From Candidatus Binatia bacterium (GTDB lineage Bacteria; Desulfobacterota; Binatia; UBA1149; CAITLU01), in the NCBI GenBank assembly GCA_036493895.1, contig DASXOZ010000010.1, forward strand, positions 1 to 45,562: a stretch of DNA of 45,562 nucleotides, read 5' to 3'. A program made the translations under genes and the position numbers. Numbering within the stretch: the first letter of the stretch is position 1; every line of letters begins with the position of its first letter. Below, piece by piece: positions 15,484 to 23,728 of the stretch. The notes under the pieces are model-generated. The model was not told where the DNA came from. It was given only the letters and a program-made list of their open reading frames with translations, and made no database searches.

Positions 15484-15951
15484 TTAGCGTTCGAACTTCC
15501 CCTGCGCCCGGAATCGCTCGAAGAACGGAGCGTAATCCGTCGGCTGCTGCTCGACCTGGATGCGATCGCTCGGCACGAGCGCCCACGACAGCGCGCTGCG
15601 TGTCCAGATGTCGCCCACCGGCTCTACCCAGCTCGTGTCGTCGAGAGTGCCCGCACGCAGGCTGAGGACTCCGACGGACGGAACCTGCGCGTGCGCGATG
15701 CGGCTGCCGCAGTCGCCGCAGAACCATCCGACGCGCCGGTTGCCGGCATCCGACGTCCACTCGTACGCGCGAGGCCCGCCGGTGGTGAAACGGAACGACG
15801 CCTCGAGAATCGTCGCCGGTGTTCCGAATGCTCCGCCCCCGATCGTCTGGCAGTTGGTGCAGTGGCAGTTGTAGACCATGAGCGGCGGCTGCGTGACTTC
15901 GTAGCGGAGCGCACCGCAGTGGCAGCCGCCGATGAGAGGGAGCGTGACCAT
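15484..15951 (-). CDS. GFA/CENP-V domain protein
   Basis: A 155-residue member of the glutathione-dependent formaldehyde-activating (GFA) / CENP-V fold. Zinc-binding cysteines are seen in GGCHCGALRY (residues 8-17), NCHCTNCQ and FCGDCGSRIAH. Family members bind one or two zincs; S-hydroxymethylglutathione synthase activity is proven for only a few, so the enzymatic role is uncertain. The ATG at 15951 has AGGAGG 5 nt upstream. It is a single gene, with 193 bp on its upstream side in which I see nothing. Confidence 0.88.
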   Translation of the reverse strand: MVTLPLIGGCHCGALRYEVTQPPLMVYNCHCTNCQTIGGGAFGTPATILEASFRFTTGGPRAYEWTSDAGNRRVGWFCGDCGSRIAHAQVPSVGVLSLRAGTLDDTSWVEPVGDIWTRSALSWALVPSDRIQVEQQPTDYAPFFERFRAQGKFER

Positions 15952-16144
15952 CGGATCCTCCTTTGCCTCGCCGATGTTTCGCGCGATCGCGGTCGACAGG
16001 CAAGAGCCACTTTGCGGCGCGCGTCAGGGACCGAAGCGCGGTTCGCGAAAGCCAGAGTGGGCCAGTTGCGGCAGAGGCTGGTGTCCGGATCTGCCCGCCA
16101 GGACGGAAAACGCGCCGGCCGGCTGCGATTCGATCGCCCGGACT

Positions 16145-17029
16145 TCAGTCTCGCATCAGGTCCGCAATCGTCGTCAGATATCGATTCGTCGATGACGGGT
16201 ACATCTCGCTCGCTACCGCCAACTCCCCGGCAAGCGACAGGTCGCTGATCGCCGCCCGCACTCCAGGCAGCAAGCTCGGGAACATCGATGCAAGTTTTCC
16301 GTTATCGATTGCCAGCGCTGCGATTTTTTCGATCTCCATCCTCTTCCAGTGCAGCACCGGGCAGGTACCCGGCGACTCGAGTTTCCACACCTGCGCGCCG
16401 AGCAGCGAGTCGAGATCGGGCTTCTCGATGCGAAGCCCGACGATCGTCACCGGCCGGTACCACGCTAGGAAGTCGAAGACGAGGCCGCACGCGACGATGA
16501 CCGCGGCTCCCCAGCCGTCCTGCACGAACGGCTGCCCGCCGTAGGACATCCTGTTGCGAAAATACGGACTGGGCGGATGCGCGAGCGACGTCGGATACAC
16601 GAGCACGTCGCCCACCTGCATGATCAGAGGCTGCGGCTTCGTGATCACCTTGCGCGGCGAAGGCGACCGCATCGGGCCGACGAGGCGGCCGCGCAGCTCC
16701 TCGAGCATCCGGCGCCGCTTGCCGATGTCGGCAGGAGTTGCACTGAGTCGCTGCAGCATCTCGATGCTCTGGTCGCGATCGATGATCTCCAGCGCTTTGT
16801 CGCGCGCACGATCGCAGACGATCCCGCGACGCGCGAGCTGGTCGGCGACGACCAGCCAGAACGTCGCGTAGTCCTCGTCGGATTCGTTGTCGGCGACGCC
16901 CTTTTCCTGCTCGCAGAGGACCTCGAGCAGGCGGTCGGTCTCAAACGGCAATCGCAATGCGGCGGAGACGGCAGCGCGCACGTCGACCGCGTAGTCGCCG
17001 GCGTAAAGCCCCATTCCCCAGACGCCCAT
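16145..17029 (-). CDS. Hypothetical protein with DUF4259-like N-terminus
   Basis: A 294-residue soluble protein starting MGVWGMGLYAGDYAVDVRAA, the G-x-WG-x-G-x-x-x-GD pattern of DUF4259-type proteins. It continues with an alpha-helical domain (about 20-120) and a second alpha/beta domain from about 135 (QPLIMQVGDVLVYPTSLAHP, then DGWGAAVIVACGLVFDFLAW). No catalytic motif is evident. It is conserved in shape with hypothetical proteins I have seen in many bacteria, possibly immunity-like, but I cannot assign a function. It lies 38 bp downstream of the end of the next minus gene's coding region. Confidence 0.75.
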   Translation of the reverse strand: MGVWGMGLYAGDYAVDVRAAVSAALRLPFETDRLLEVLCEQEKGVADNESDEDYATFWLVVADQLARRGIVCDRARDKALEIIDRDQSIEMLQRLSATPADIGKRRRMLEELRGRLVGPMRSPSPRKVITKPQPLIMQVGDVLVYPTSLAHPPSPYFRNRMSYGGQPFVQDGWGAAVIVACGLVFDFLAWYRPVTIVGLRIEKPDLDSLLGAQVWKLESPGTCPVLHWKRMEIEKIAALAIDNGKLASMFPSLLPGVRAAISDLSLAGELAVASEMYPSSTNRYLTTIADLMRD

Positions 17030-17066
17030 CGGGCAGCCTGCCGGCCCAGCCTTCTTCGCTACCGCC

Positions 17067-18191
17067 TCAGAGGTGGTTGGACGTGCACTGCACGCACACC
17101 ATCTTCGGCTGCGAAACGTCGATGCTTCGCGAGGCGTCCTGGTCGTCGGTCGCGAGCGCTACCGGAACGCTGAGCTTGGTGCCCTTGGCCTGGTAGCAGC
17201 ACTGGTGCACGTCCGGCGGCGGCACTCCGGTGGCCGATAGACTGGCCGCGGTGCAGTACATCGCCACCTTCTTCAGATCGACCGTGCCGCTCGGCGCGAT
17301 GTCATCGCTGATGGCCTGCCCGAGCACCGGTGTGAACTTGGTGTCGCTCACGTCCTTGGCCTGCCAGCACTGCACCACGCTGGTGCCCGAGCAAGAAGAC
17401 GCACTGTCTGCGGATACGGTTCCGGCGGGGCAGGTGTCGCAGGTGGGCGCGTCGAGCGTCGACGAGAACGTGCCGGCGCTGCACGCACTGCACTGGCCGC
17501 CGCCGGTCAGCGTCGTGCCGGCCGGACACTGGGCGTACGACAGCGTGTACGAAACGCCAACGCTCAGCTGGTTTGCCGTCACCACGAGCACGCGCTTGGC
17601 GGTTCCCGATCCCGGCGGCAGCGTGCAGACGATCGAGCTGTCGTCGCTGCTCGTCGACGGGCAGAGCCGGCCTCCGATCAGTGCCGTCGCGCCCGATGGC
17701 CCGAAATTGTCTCCGTGGATCGTGATGTGGTCTCCACCGGCCCTTGCGCACTCGCTCGTGTTTCCGCCCAGGTCGTCGGTGCAGCCCTGGACGCTCGTGA
17801 TCGATGGCGGCGAATAGCTGAGCAGGCGCTGCGGGAAGCTCGACAGGCCCGTCGAATCGGTGACGACGAGATCGACGTTGCTTCCGGCTCCCGGCGGAAG
17901 CGTGCACTCGACCGTCGTGTCGTCCGCCTGCGTGACGGGGCAATCGTGGCCGCCGACGAACGCCTGAGGTGCCGCTCCTGCGCTGCCGAACGACTGGCCG
18001 ACAATCGTGATGACGTCTCCGCCCGCCGCGTGGCACTGCGCGGTTGCGCCCGCTCCGTCATCCGAGCAGCCTTTCACCGACGTGATGACAGGCGAGGCCT
18101 GCGCGCAGATCGCGACCAGGCACCCGGCCAGCGTTGCGGCGGCGGTCGCGAATACACGACGACGATTGCGACGAGCGAAATGAATAGACAT
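17067..18191 (-). CDS. Secreted IPT/TIG and Cys-rich repeat protein
   Basis: A 374-residue exported protein. Signal peptide RRVFATAAATLAGCLVAICA; two tandem IPT/TIG domains (SPVITSVKGC... and PSITSVQGCTDDLGGN...), each with GDxITIxGxxFGxxGA and a C..C pair; then a GCC2/GCC3-type Cys-rich segment (CSACSAGTFSSTLDAPTCDT) and a C-terminal region with CWQAKDVSDTKFTPV and CCYQAKGTKLSVPV. Such mosaic proteins act at the cell surface or extracellularly, commonly in adhesion or recognition. ATG 18191 is the only start consistent with the signal peptide, though its Shine-Dalgarno sequence is weak. It may belong with the dockerin-like protein as part of the secreted repertoire. Confidence 0.82.
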   Translation of the reverse strand: MSIHFARRNRRRVFATAAATLAGCLVAICAQASPVITSVKGCSDDGAGATAQCHAAGGDVITIVGQSFGSAGAAPQAFVGGHDCPVTQADDTTVECTLPPGAGSNVDLVVTDSTGLSSFPQRLLSYSPPSITSVQGCTDDLGGNTSECARAGGDHITIHGDNFGPSGATALIGGRLCPSTSSDDSSIVCTLPPGSGTAKRVLVVTANQLSVGVSYTLSYAQCPAGTTLTGGGQCSACSAGTFSSTLDAPTCDTCPAGTVSADSASSCSGTSVVQCWQAKDVSDTKFTPVLGQAISDDIAPSGTVDLKKVAMYCTAASLSATGVPPPDVHQCCYQAKGTKLSVPVALATDDQDASRSIDVSQPKMVCVQCTSNHL

Positions 18192-18558
18192 GTCGGGCCC
18201 CCGGAGGACGGATTCGATGCGAGGAGCGTGCACTCCCTGTGATCGCGGGTGGGAGTATGGCGGTCCGGAGGAGGCCGTGGCAAGGGCTGGCGAGGGCTTG
18301 GCAAGGGCCCTTGGCCGGTGGCGGGGATCACTCGATCGAGGCTTTGACATCCGAGCCGGACATCCGTAAGGTACTGGTCCACAAGGCAGCACGGGGCTGC
18401 CGCGAGTTCCCGCCCACCGGTTCTACCAAGCCCACGCGGCGTCGTTCTCTCCTCTCCCATATCGATTTTCCGGTTCTGCGCCCCGCAACATCCCGCAGTC
18501 CCATCGATGATCGCTTCCAGTCCGCCCGGCATCAGCTGCGGCGACAAAGGTTCCCAGA
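18192..18558. other. Divergent intergenic region and rhlE leader
   Basis: This 367-bp region has no gene. It contains three imperfect 10-11 bp tandem copies of GGCRAGGGC (18279-18310) ending in the palindrome CAAGGGCCCTTG (18302-18313), a strong plus-strand promoter (18344-18372) and a leader of about 180 nt before the rhlE start. Confidence 0.6.
18344..18372 (+). promoter_or_regulatory. rhlE promoter with long leader
   Basis: Consensus -35 TTGACA (18344-18349), exactly 17 nt, -10 TAAGGT (18367-18372). Transcription from about 18379 would give a 180-nt 5' leader before the helicase ATG at 18559, reminiscent of cold-shock RNA-helicase leaders. It could instead drive a small RNA. Confidence 0.6.
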
Positions 18559-19797
18559 ATGAGTTTTTCTTCGCTCGGGCTTCACCCGAGCCTTCTCCGT
18601 TCGCTTGAGCAGAGGGGCTTCACCGTCCCGACCCCGATCCAGTCCGACGCCATTGCACCTGCCCTCCAAGGGCGTGACGTGCTTGGCTGCGCCGCGACCG
18701 GCAGCGGCAAGACGGCCGCTTTCCTGCTGCCGATCCTGCACCAGCTTCTCGAAAACCCGCGACGCGGCACCCGCGTCCTCATTCTCGCTCCGACTCGCGA
18801 GCTGGCCTCGCAGATCGTCGACGAGGTGAAGAGTTTCGCCACGGGCACACCGCTGCGTGCCATCGCCGTCGTCGGCGGCATGGGCATGCGTCCGCAGGAG
18901 CAGGCGCTGCGCGCCGGCGCCGACATCGTCGTCGCTACTCCGGGTCGTCTTCTCGATCACCTGCGCCAGCGAAATGCGCGCCTCGAGCGCGTCGAGCATC
19001 TCGTGCTCGATGAAGCCGACCGCATGCTCGACATGGGTTTCCTGCCCGACGTTCGTCGCATTCTCTCCGAGATTCCGCGCCAGCGGCAGACGCTGTTTTT
19101 CAGCGCCACCGTGCCGGCCGAGATCGCCAAGCTTGCCGGCGAGATGCTGCACGAGCCGGTGCGCATCGGCGCCGAGCGCAAGGCCGCGCCGGCGGCCGGC
19201 GTCACCCAGCACGTCTATGCAGTCTCGGCGACGAAGAAGTCGTCGCTGCTGGTCGCGCTGCTCGAACAGAACGTCGTCGCCGAAGCGCTTGCATTCACGC
19301 GCACCAAGCACCGCGCAGACCGGCTCGCGCAATTCCTGCGCCAGAACGGCATCCTGGCCGATCGCATCCACGGCAACCGATCGCAGAACCAGCGCACCGC
19401 GGCGCTCAGCGACTTCAAGGCCGGCCGCCTTCGCGTGCTCGTGGCGACCGACATCGCCGCGCGCGGGATCGACGTGAGCGATCTCAGCCACGTCATCAAT
19501 TTCGATCTTCCAGGCGGTCCCGAGGACTACATCCACCGCGTCGGCCGCACCGGCAGGGCGGCGGCCAGCGGCGATGCTCTGACGTTCGTGGCGCCCGAAG
19601 ACGAAAGCGAGATGAAGCGCATCGAGCGCGCGCTCGGCCACGGCCCGATCGCAAGGCGCAAGCTCGACGGATTCGACTATTCCGCGCAGGCGGGCAATTC
19701 CCACCCCATGGGGGAGGCCAGACCGCAGCGGTATCCGCGGCCGAGCGGCCAGCGCAACGGCCAGCGTCCGTCTTTCGGGCGCGCCCGAAGTTACTGA
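18559..19797 (+). CDS. rhlE: DEAD-box RNA helicase (RhlE-like)
   Basis: A 412-residue ATP-dependent RNA helicase. Motifs in order: Q motif GFTVPTPIQSDAIAPALQ, motif I AATGSGKTAAF, Ia APTRELASQ, II DEADRMLDMGF, III SATVP, the RecA2 motifs including RVLVATDIAARGIDV, and motif VI HRVGRTGRAA. The C-terminal tail is short and Arg-rich (PQRYPRPSGQRNGQRPSFGR), as in RhlE/SrmB-type enzymes that remodel rRNA and mRNA, often at low temperature. The upstream Shine-Dalgarno sequence (AAAGG) is weak, so translation may depend on the long leader. The gene is followed by a 16-bp perfect hairpin. Confidence 0.93.
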   Translation: MSFSSLGLHPSLLRSLEQRGFTVPTPIQSDAIAPALQGRDVLGCAATGSGKTAAFLLPILHQLLENPRRGTRVLILAPTRELASQIVDEVKSFATGTPLRAIAVVGGMGMRPQEQALRAGADIVVATPGRLLDHLRQRNARLERVEHLVLDEADRMLDMGFLPDVRRILSEIPRQRQTLFFSATVPAEIAKLAGEMLHEPVRIGAERKAAPAAGVTQHVYAVSATKKSSLLVALLEQNVVAEALAFTRTKHRADRLAQFLRQNGILADRIHGNRSQNQRTAALSDFKAGRLRVLVATDIAARGIDVSDLSHVINFDLPGGPEDYIHRVGRTGRAAASGDALTFVAPEDESEMKRIERALGHGPIARRKLDGFDYSAQAGNSHPMGEARPQRYPRPSGQRNGQRPSFGRARSY

Positions 19798-19801
19798 CCC
19801 T

Positions 19802-19847
19802 CGCGCCCGCAATTGCCTTCGCAGCGGCGCAGGCAATTGCGGGCGCG
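19802..19847. terminator. 16-bp perfect hairpin after rhlE
   Basis: CGCGCCCGCAATTGCC (19802-19817), a 14-nt loop and its exact complement (19832-19847). Just upstream, a palindrome TTCGGGCGCGCCCGAA overlaps the 3' end of rhlE. No U-tract, so termination may be rho-dependent or the element a transcript-end stabiliser. Confidence 0.6.
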
Positions 19848-19916
19848 CAATGACCTCCGCTTTTCCCTCCGCAAAAAGGCTACGATAACCCCCGTCGTCA
19901 TGACGAGCTTCACGCG

Positions 19917-21287
19917 ATGAACGCCCTTCTCTCGACCTTCGCAGAGATCGTCGGCAGCGAGCATGTCGTGACCGGCGAAGCGCTCTCCGACTACGCGCAC
20001 GATGAAGCGTTGCACGGCACGCCGTGCCTTCCGCTTGCGGTGCTGAGGCCCGCCGATGCCGAACAGGTTTCGCGGCTGCTGCGCCTGGCTACCGAGCACA
20101 AGCTGCCCGTGACCGCGCGCGGCGCCGGCACCGGGCTTTCGGGCGCCTGCGTGCCGCATGCCGATGGAATCGTCGTCAGCTTCGAGCGCATGAAGGCGAT
20201 TGTCGAGATCGACGACGAGAACCACATGGCGGTGGTCGAGGCGGGCGTGACGCTGGACGAGCTCAACACGGCGCTCGCTTCGCACGGGCTCGTCTACCCG
20301 GTGTTCCCCGGTGAGAACAGCGCGACTCTCGGCGGCAACGTCGGCACCAACGCCGGCGGCATGCGCGCCGTGCGCTACGGCGTCACGCGCCACCACGTGC
20401 TCGGGCTGGAGGCCGTGCTCGCGACGGGCGAGGTGATCCAGACCGGCGGCAAAGTCGTCAAGACTTCTACCGGCTACGATCTCACGCAGCTCGTCATCGG
20501 CTCCGAGGGAACGCTGGCGCTGGTCACCCGCGTGACGGTGAAGCTCATGCCGCTGCTCGAACACGGCGCGACGCTGCTGGCGCCGTTCCGCTCGCTGGCA
20601 GAAGCGACGCAATCGATTCCGGTGCTGGTCGCAAGCGGCGTGGCGCCCCTGATGGTCGAGTACATCGACCAGATGACGATGATGGCGATCACCGCGCAGA
20701 GCAACATCGAGCTCGGGATTGCCGAGTCCGTGCGCGACGAGACGCAGGCCTATCTCCTCGTCGCAATCGAGGGACGTACCAGCACGCGTGTCGACGAGGA
20801 CATGGAAACGGCCGGAATGATCCTGGCCGAGCACGGTGCGATCGACGTGTTCGTACTGCAGCCGGGCGCGGCCGTCGAGCTCGTCGGCGCCCGGGAAAAG
20901 AGCTTCTGGGCCGCCAAGCGCGCTTCGGCCAGCGAGGTCATCGACGTCGTCGTCCCGCGCGCGTCGCTGCCGCAGTACATGGAGGCGGTGCGCGAGATCG
21001 CGATGCGTTACCAGACGATGATCCCGGGCTGCGGGCACGCCGGCGACGGCAACGTGCACATGGCCATTTTCGAGCAGGACGAAGAGCGCCGCGCGGCGCT
21101 GCTGCGCGACCTGTTCGCCGCCGGTTACGCTCTTGGAGGCGTCATCTCCGGCGAGCACGGAATCGGATCGCTCAAGAAACACTTCTTCATGGAGCTCGAG
21201 GATCCGGTGAAGATCGCGCTGATGCGAAGGATCAAGCAGGCCTTCGATCCGGCGGGAATTCTCAACCCCGGCACGATCTTCGACTGA
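19917..21287 (+). CDS. FAD-linked oxidase (GlcD / D-lactate dehydrogenase type)
   Basis: A 456-residue flavoprotein of the VAO/PCMH family. The FAD-binding domain is about residues 30-215 (PVTARGAGTGLSGACVPHAD; PGENSATLGGNVGTNAGG), and the C-terminal substrate domain has GCGHAGDGNVHMAIF and SGEHGIGSLKKHFF. Enzymes of this type oxidise 2-hydroxy acids (glycolate, D-lactate) to 2-keto acids and donate electrons to quinone or a partner subunit; no glcE/glcF is adjacent. A -10-like TACGAT is at 19881-19886, 30 nt upstream of ATG 19917; no good -35. The next gene starts 52 bp downstream. Confidence 0.9.
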   Translation: MNALLSTFAEIVGSEHVVTGEALSDYAHDEALHGTPCLPLAVLRPADAEQVSRLLRLATEHKLPVTARGAGTGLSGACVPHADGIVVSFERMKAIVEIDDENHMAVVEAGVTLDELNTALASHGLVYPVFPGENSATLGGNVGTNAGGMRAVRYGVTRHHVLGLEAVLATGEVIQTGGKVVKTSTGYDLTQLVIGSEGTLALVTRVTVKLMPLLEHGATLLAPFRSLAEATQSIPVLVASGVAPLMVEYIDQMTMMAITAQSNIELGIAESVRDETQAYLLVAIEGRTSTRVDEDMETAGMILAEHGAIDVFVLQPGAAVELVGAREKSFWAAKRASASEVIDVVVPRASLPQYMEAVREIAMRYQTMIPGCGHAGDGNVHMAIFEQDEERRAALLRDLFAAGYALGGVISGEHGIGSLKKHFFMELEDPVKIALMRRIKQAFDPAGILNPGTIFD

Positions 21288-21339
21288 CGGCCGCCGGCAT
21301 CTGGACCCTCGCCATCGTCACTGGCAATCTCCGGGGCGC

Positions 21340-22422
21340 ATGAGTTACGAGTCCCTCGACTCCCAATGGGGTGAGAGCTGGCTGGAGCCTCACCCCGTTC
21401 CGCAGGACCTTGCCGCGGCGATCAGGCAGGTCACCGGCGGCGGCATGCCGGTATGGGCTTCGCTGCTGACGCCGGTGCCGTGGGTGATCCGCACGTTCCT
21501 GCGCACGATCGACAAGAAGCTCGCGCACATGCCGCTGCCGCTTTTCGACCTGATCGCGCTCGTCGTCGCCCAGGACAACTCCTGCCGCTACTGCTACGGC
21601 GCCACGCGCGCCATCCTGAAGATCCAGGGCTTCGGCGACGAACGCATCGAGATGCTCGAGCGAGATCTTCAGCTCGCCAAGCTCACGCCTGCCGAGGACG
21701 CCGCGATCCGCTACGCGCGGCGCGTCTCGCAGGCCAACCCGATGCCGGGCCCGCAGGATCTCCAGGATCTCGCAGCGGCGGGCTTTACACCGCCGATGAT
21801 CGCCGAGATCGTCTACATGGCGGCGTTCGCCGGTTACGGAAACCGCGTCGCGACATTGTTCGCACTGCCGCCCGACCAGATCGAGCACTTGCTCGACAAG
21901 CCGCTGATGCGGCTGATGCGCCCGCTGATCGCGCGAAAGATGCGCGGCAGACCCCAGCCCGCGGTAAAACTGCCGACGCCGAACGAGCCGCCCTTTGCCG
22001 AGCTGGTCGCGACGCTCGACGGATCGCCGACGGCCTACTTCGTGCGCGCCGACATCGACGATGCGATGGCGTCGCCGGTGCTGACGCGACGAACCAAGCT
22101 GCTGATGTGCGCCGTAGTCGGCCACGCCCTTTCGTGCGACGCCGTGACGCGCGAGACGCGGCGCACGCTGGCCGCCGAAGGCTTGTCCGGCGCCGAGATC
22201 GACGAAATCGTCACCAACCTCGGCTCGCCGCGCCTGGACGAGCGCGAGCAGCTGCTGATTCCGTTTGCGCGCGAGACGGTTCGCTATCGCAACATTCCGA
22301 TCCAGCAGCGCACGCGCGAGCTTGGCTCACGGCTCGGCCTGGACGTCGCGATCGAAGCCGTCGGCATGGCCGCGCTCGCCAATTCCCTGGCGCGCCTTTC
22401 CGTTCTCGTTTCTCCGTGCTGA
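21340..22422 (+). CDS. AhpD-like / carboxymuconolactone decarboxylase family protein
   Basis: A 360-residue, mostly helical protein of the AhpD-like superfamily. The active-site CxxC is at Cys82-Cys85 (DNSCRYCYGATRAILK). A second, degenerate copy in the C-terminal half has only one Cys (GHALSCDAVTRETRRTLAAE), so this is a two-domain duplication with one probable catalytic centre. Peroxidase-reducing or gamma-carboxymuconolactone-type chemistry cannot be distinguished. Its stop overlaps the GTG start of the cyclase gene by 7 nt, so the two are likely co-translated. Confidence 0.82.
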   Translation: MSYESLDSQWGESWLEPHPVPQDLAAAIRQVTGGGMPVWASLLTPVPWVIRTFLRTIDKKLAHMPLPLFDLIALVVAQDNSCRYCYGATRAILKIQGFGDERIEMLERDLQLAKLTPAEDAAIRYARRVSQANPMPGPQDLQDLAAAGFTPPMIAEIVYMAAFAGYGNRVATLFALPPDQIEHLLDKPLMRLMRPLIARKMRGRPQPAVKLPTPNEPPFAELVATLDGSPTAYFVRADIDDAMASPVLTRRTKLLMCAVVGHALSCDAVTRETRRTLAAEGLSGAEIDEIVTNLGSPRLDEREQLLIPFARETVRYRNIPIQQRTRELGSRLGLDVAIEAVGMAALANSLARLSVLVSPC

Positions 22423-23186
22423 CCGCATTCCTCGTCGCAGCTCTGGTGGCCGCCGCGTGCGCGTTGACTGCGTGGCGTCGCAGCCGGGAGGCCAGCGAGC
22501 TTTCGCGCCGTCTGGAAACGTCGCTTGCCGAGCTCGAATCGCTGCAGCAGGCTTTCGTGCGGTTTGCTCCGCACGAAGTGGTCGAGCGCATCATCGCCGG
22601 CGGCGTCTCCGCCGAAGCCGAGACGAAGGAGCTGACCATCCTGTTCGCCGATCTCAAGAACTTCACGCCGATGGCCGAAACGCTCGAGCCGACGCGGCTC
22701 GTCGTGCTCCTCAACGGCTACTTCGAGAGGATGGACACGGCGATCGCGAGCCATCGCGGGCACCTGGCCAAGTTCATCGGCGACGGCCTGCTTGCGCTGT
22801 TCGGCGCGCTGGAAGCCAACCCGTGGCAGACCAACGATGCGCTTCACGCGGCACTCGCGATGCGCGCAGCGCTCGAGGAATACAACGCGGAGCTCGGCGC
22901 GAAGGGACTGCCGACGCTCGCGTTCGGCATCGGCATTCATCGCGGCACCGTCGTCTCCGGAATTCTCGGGACATCGTCGTTCCGCGAGTACGGCGTCATC
23001 GGCCGCGCAGTCAATCTCGCCTCCCGCGTCGAGCACCTGACGCGGGTACACGGCGCCGACATCCTCGTCACCGACGAAGTGCGCTCCGGCTGCGACCCCC
23101 GCTTCCGCCTGCGCGAGCTGCCCCCAGCCGAGCTCAAAGGAATCCACGCCCCAGTCACCACCTACGCCCTCGAAAGCTTCGAATAG
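22416..23186 (+). CDS. Membrane-anchored class III nucleotide cyclase
   Basis: A 256-residue protein starting at GTG 22416, which overlaps the preceding stop by 7 nt. A single transmembrane anchor (LTAFLVAALVAAACALTAW, residues 2-20) is followed by a short helical linker and a class III cyclase homology domain: ILFADLKNFTPMAETLEP with the first metal-binding Asp, FIGDGLLALFG with the second, and GIGIHRGTVVSGILG and FREYGVIGRAVNLASRVEHL. It would synthesise cAMP or cGMP at the cytoplasmic face. The substrate-specifying residues could not be assigned by eye. No sensor domain is seen. Confidence 0.88.
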   Translation: MLTAFLVAALVAAACALTAWRRSREASELSRRLETSLAELESLQQAFVRFAPHEVVERIIAGGVSAEAETKELTILFADLKNFTPMAETLEPTRLVVLLNGYFERMDTAIASHRGHLAKFIGDGLLALFGALEANPWQTNDALHAALAMRAALEEYNAELGAKGLPTLAFGIGIHRGTVVSGILGTSSFREYGVIGRAVNLASRVEHLTRVHGADILVTDEVRSGCDPRFRLRELPPAELKGIHAPVTTYALESFE

Positions 23187-23203
23187 GGCTATGCCATTGG
23201 TGT

Positions 23204-23245
23204 AATGGGGTCAGGCACCAGAGGAATGGGGTCAGGCACCAGAGG
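23204..23245 (+). repeat. GGGGTCAGGCACC repeat, two 21-nt units
   Basis: Two identical direct units AATGGGGTCAGGCACCAGAGG at 23204-23224 and 23225-23245. The same core recurs at 39859-39921 and 45501-45513. The unit is 21 nt, so it adds MGSGTRG in frame to the cupin, and its AGAGG could serve as that gene's Shine-Dalgarno sequence. Confidence 0.9.
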
Positions 23246-23255
23246 AACAGAGCGC

Positions 23256-23642
23256 ATGCCGAACATCACGGCCAATCCCGTTCACCTCGGCCTCGGCGCC
23301 ACCGCCGTCGTCGAGCCGCAGTTCACCGGCATGGCGTGGTACGACGCCTACACCGAGCGCCACGCCTCCGATGGCATCGAGGGACGCCTGGTCAGCATGT
23401 ATACGTTCGAGAAGTCGTGGGACGTCTGGGAAATGCACCCGCACGGCAGCGAAGTCGTGCTCTGCACGAGCGGAGAGATGACGCTGACGCAGGAAAGGGA
23501 CGGCAAGGCATCCAGCGTGCTGCTGCGCGCGGGCGACTACGCGATCAACGAGCCGAGGACGTGGCACACCGTCGATGTCGAGCGCTCGGCCACCGCGGTG
23601 TTCATCACCGCAGGCGTCGGCACCCTGCATCGGCCGCGCTGA
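23256..23642 (+). CDS. Single-domain cupin
   Basis: A 128-residue cupin. The metal-binding motif is in SWDVWEMHPHGSEVVLCTSG (about 55-75), with the second cupin motif in AGDYAINEPRTWHTV. It is a small beta-barrel of unknown substrate, with isomerase, dioxygenase or sensory roles possible. ATG 23256 is preferred; an in-frame ATG at 23205 would prepend a peptide encoded by the 21-nt repeats. Just downstream, 86 bp separate it from the minus-strand propeller gene. Confidence 0.82.
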   Translation: MPNITANPVHLGLGATAVVEPQFTGMAWYDAYTERHASDGIEGRLVSMYTFEKSWDVWEMHPHGSEVVLCTSGEMTLTQERDGKASSVLLRAGDYAINEPRTWHTVDVERSATAVFITAGVGTLHRPR

Positions 23643-23728
23643 CGGTCGCGCAACTGCCGGACACCCATCACACCTTCGTGCGCTACGATTTTCGTAACGC
23701 AGCAAAAATCGCAGCAGTCGCCAGCCAG

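Noticed and set aside
23204..23245. CRISPR array
   Set aside because: The repeats are directly adjacent without spacers and no cas genes are present.
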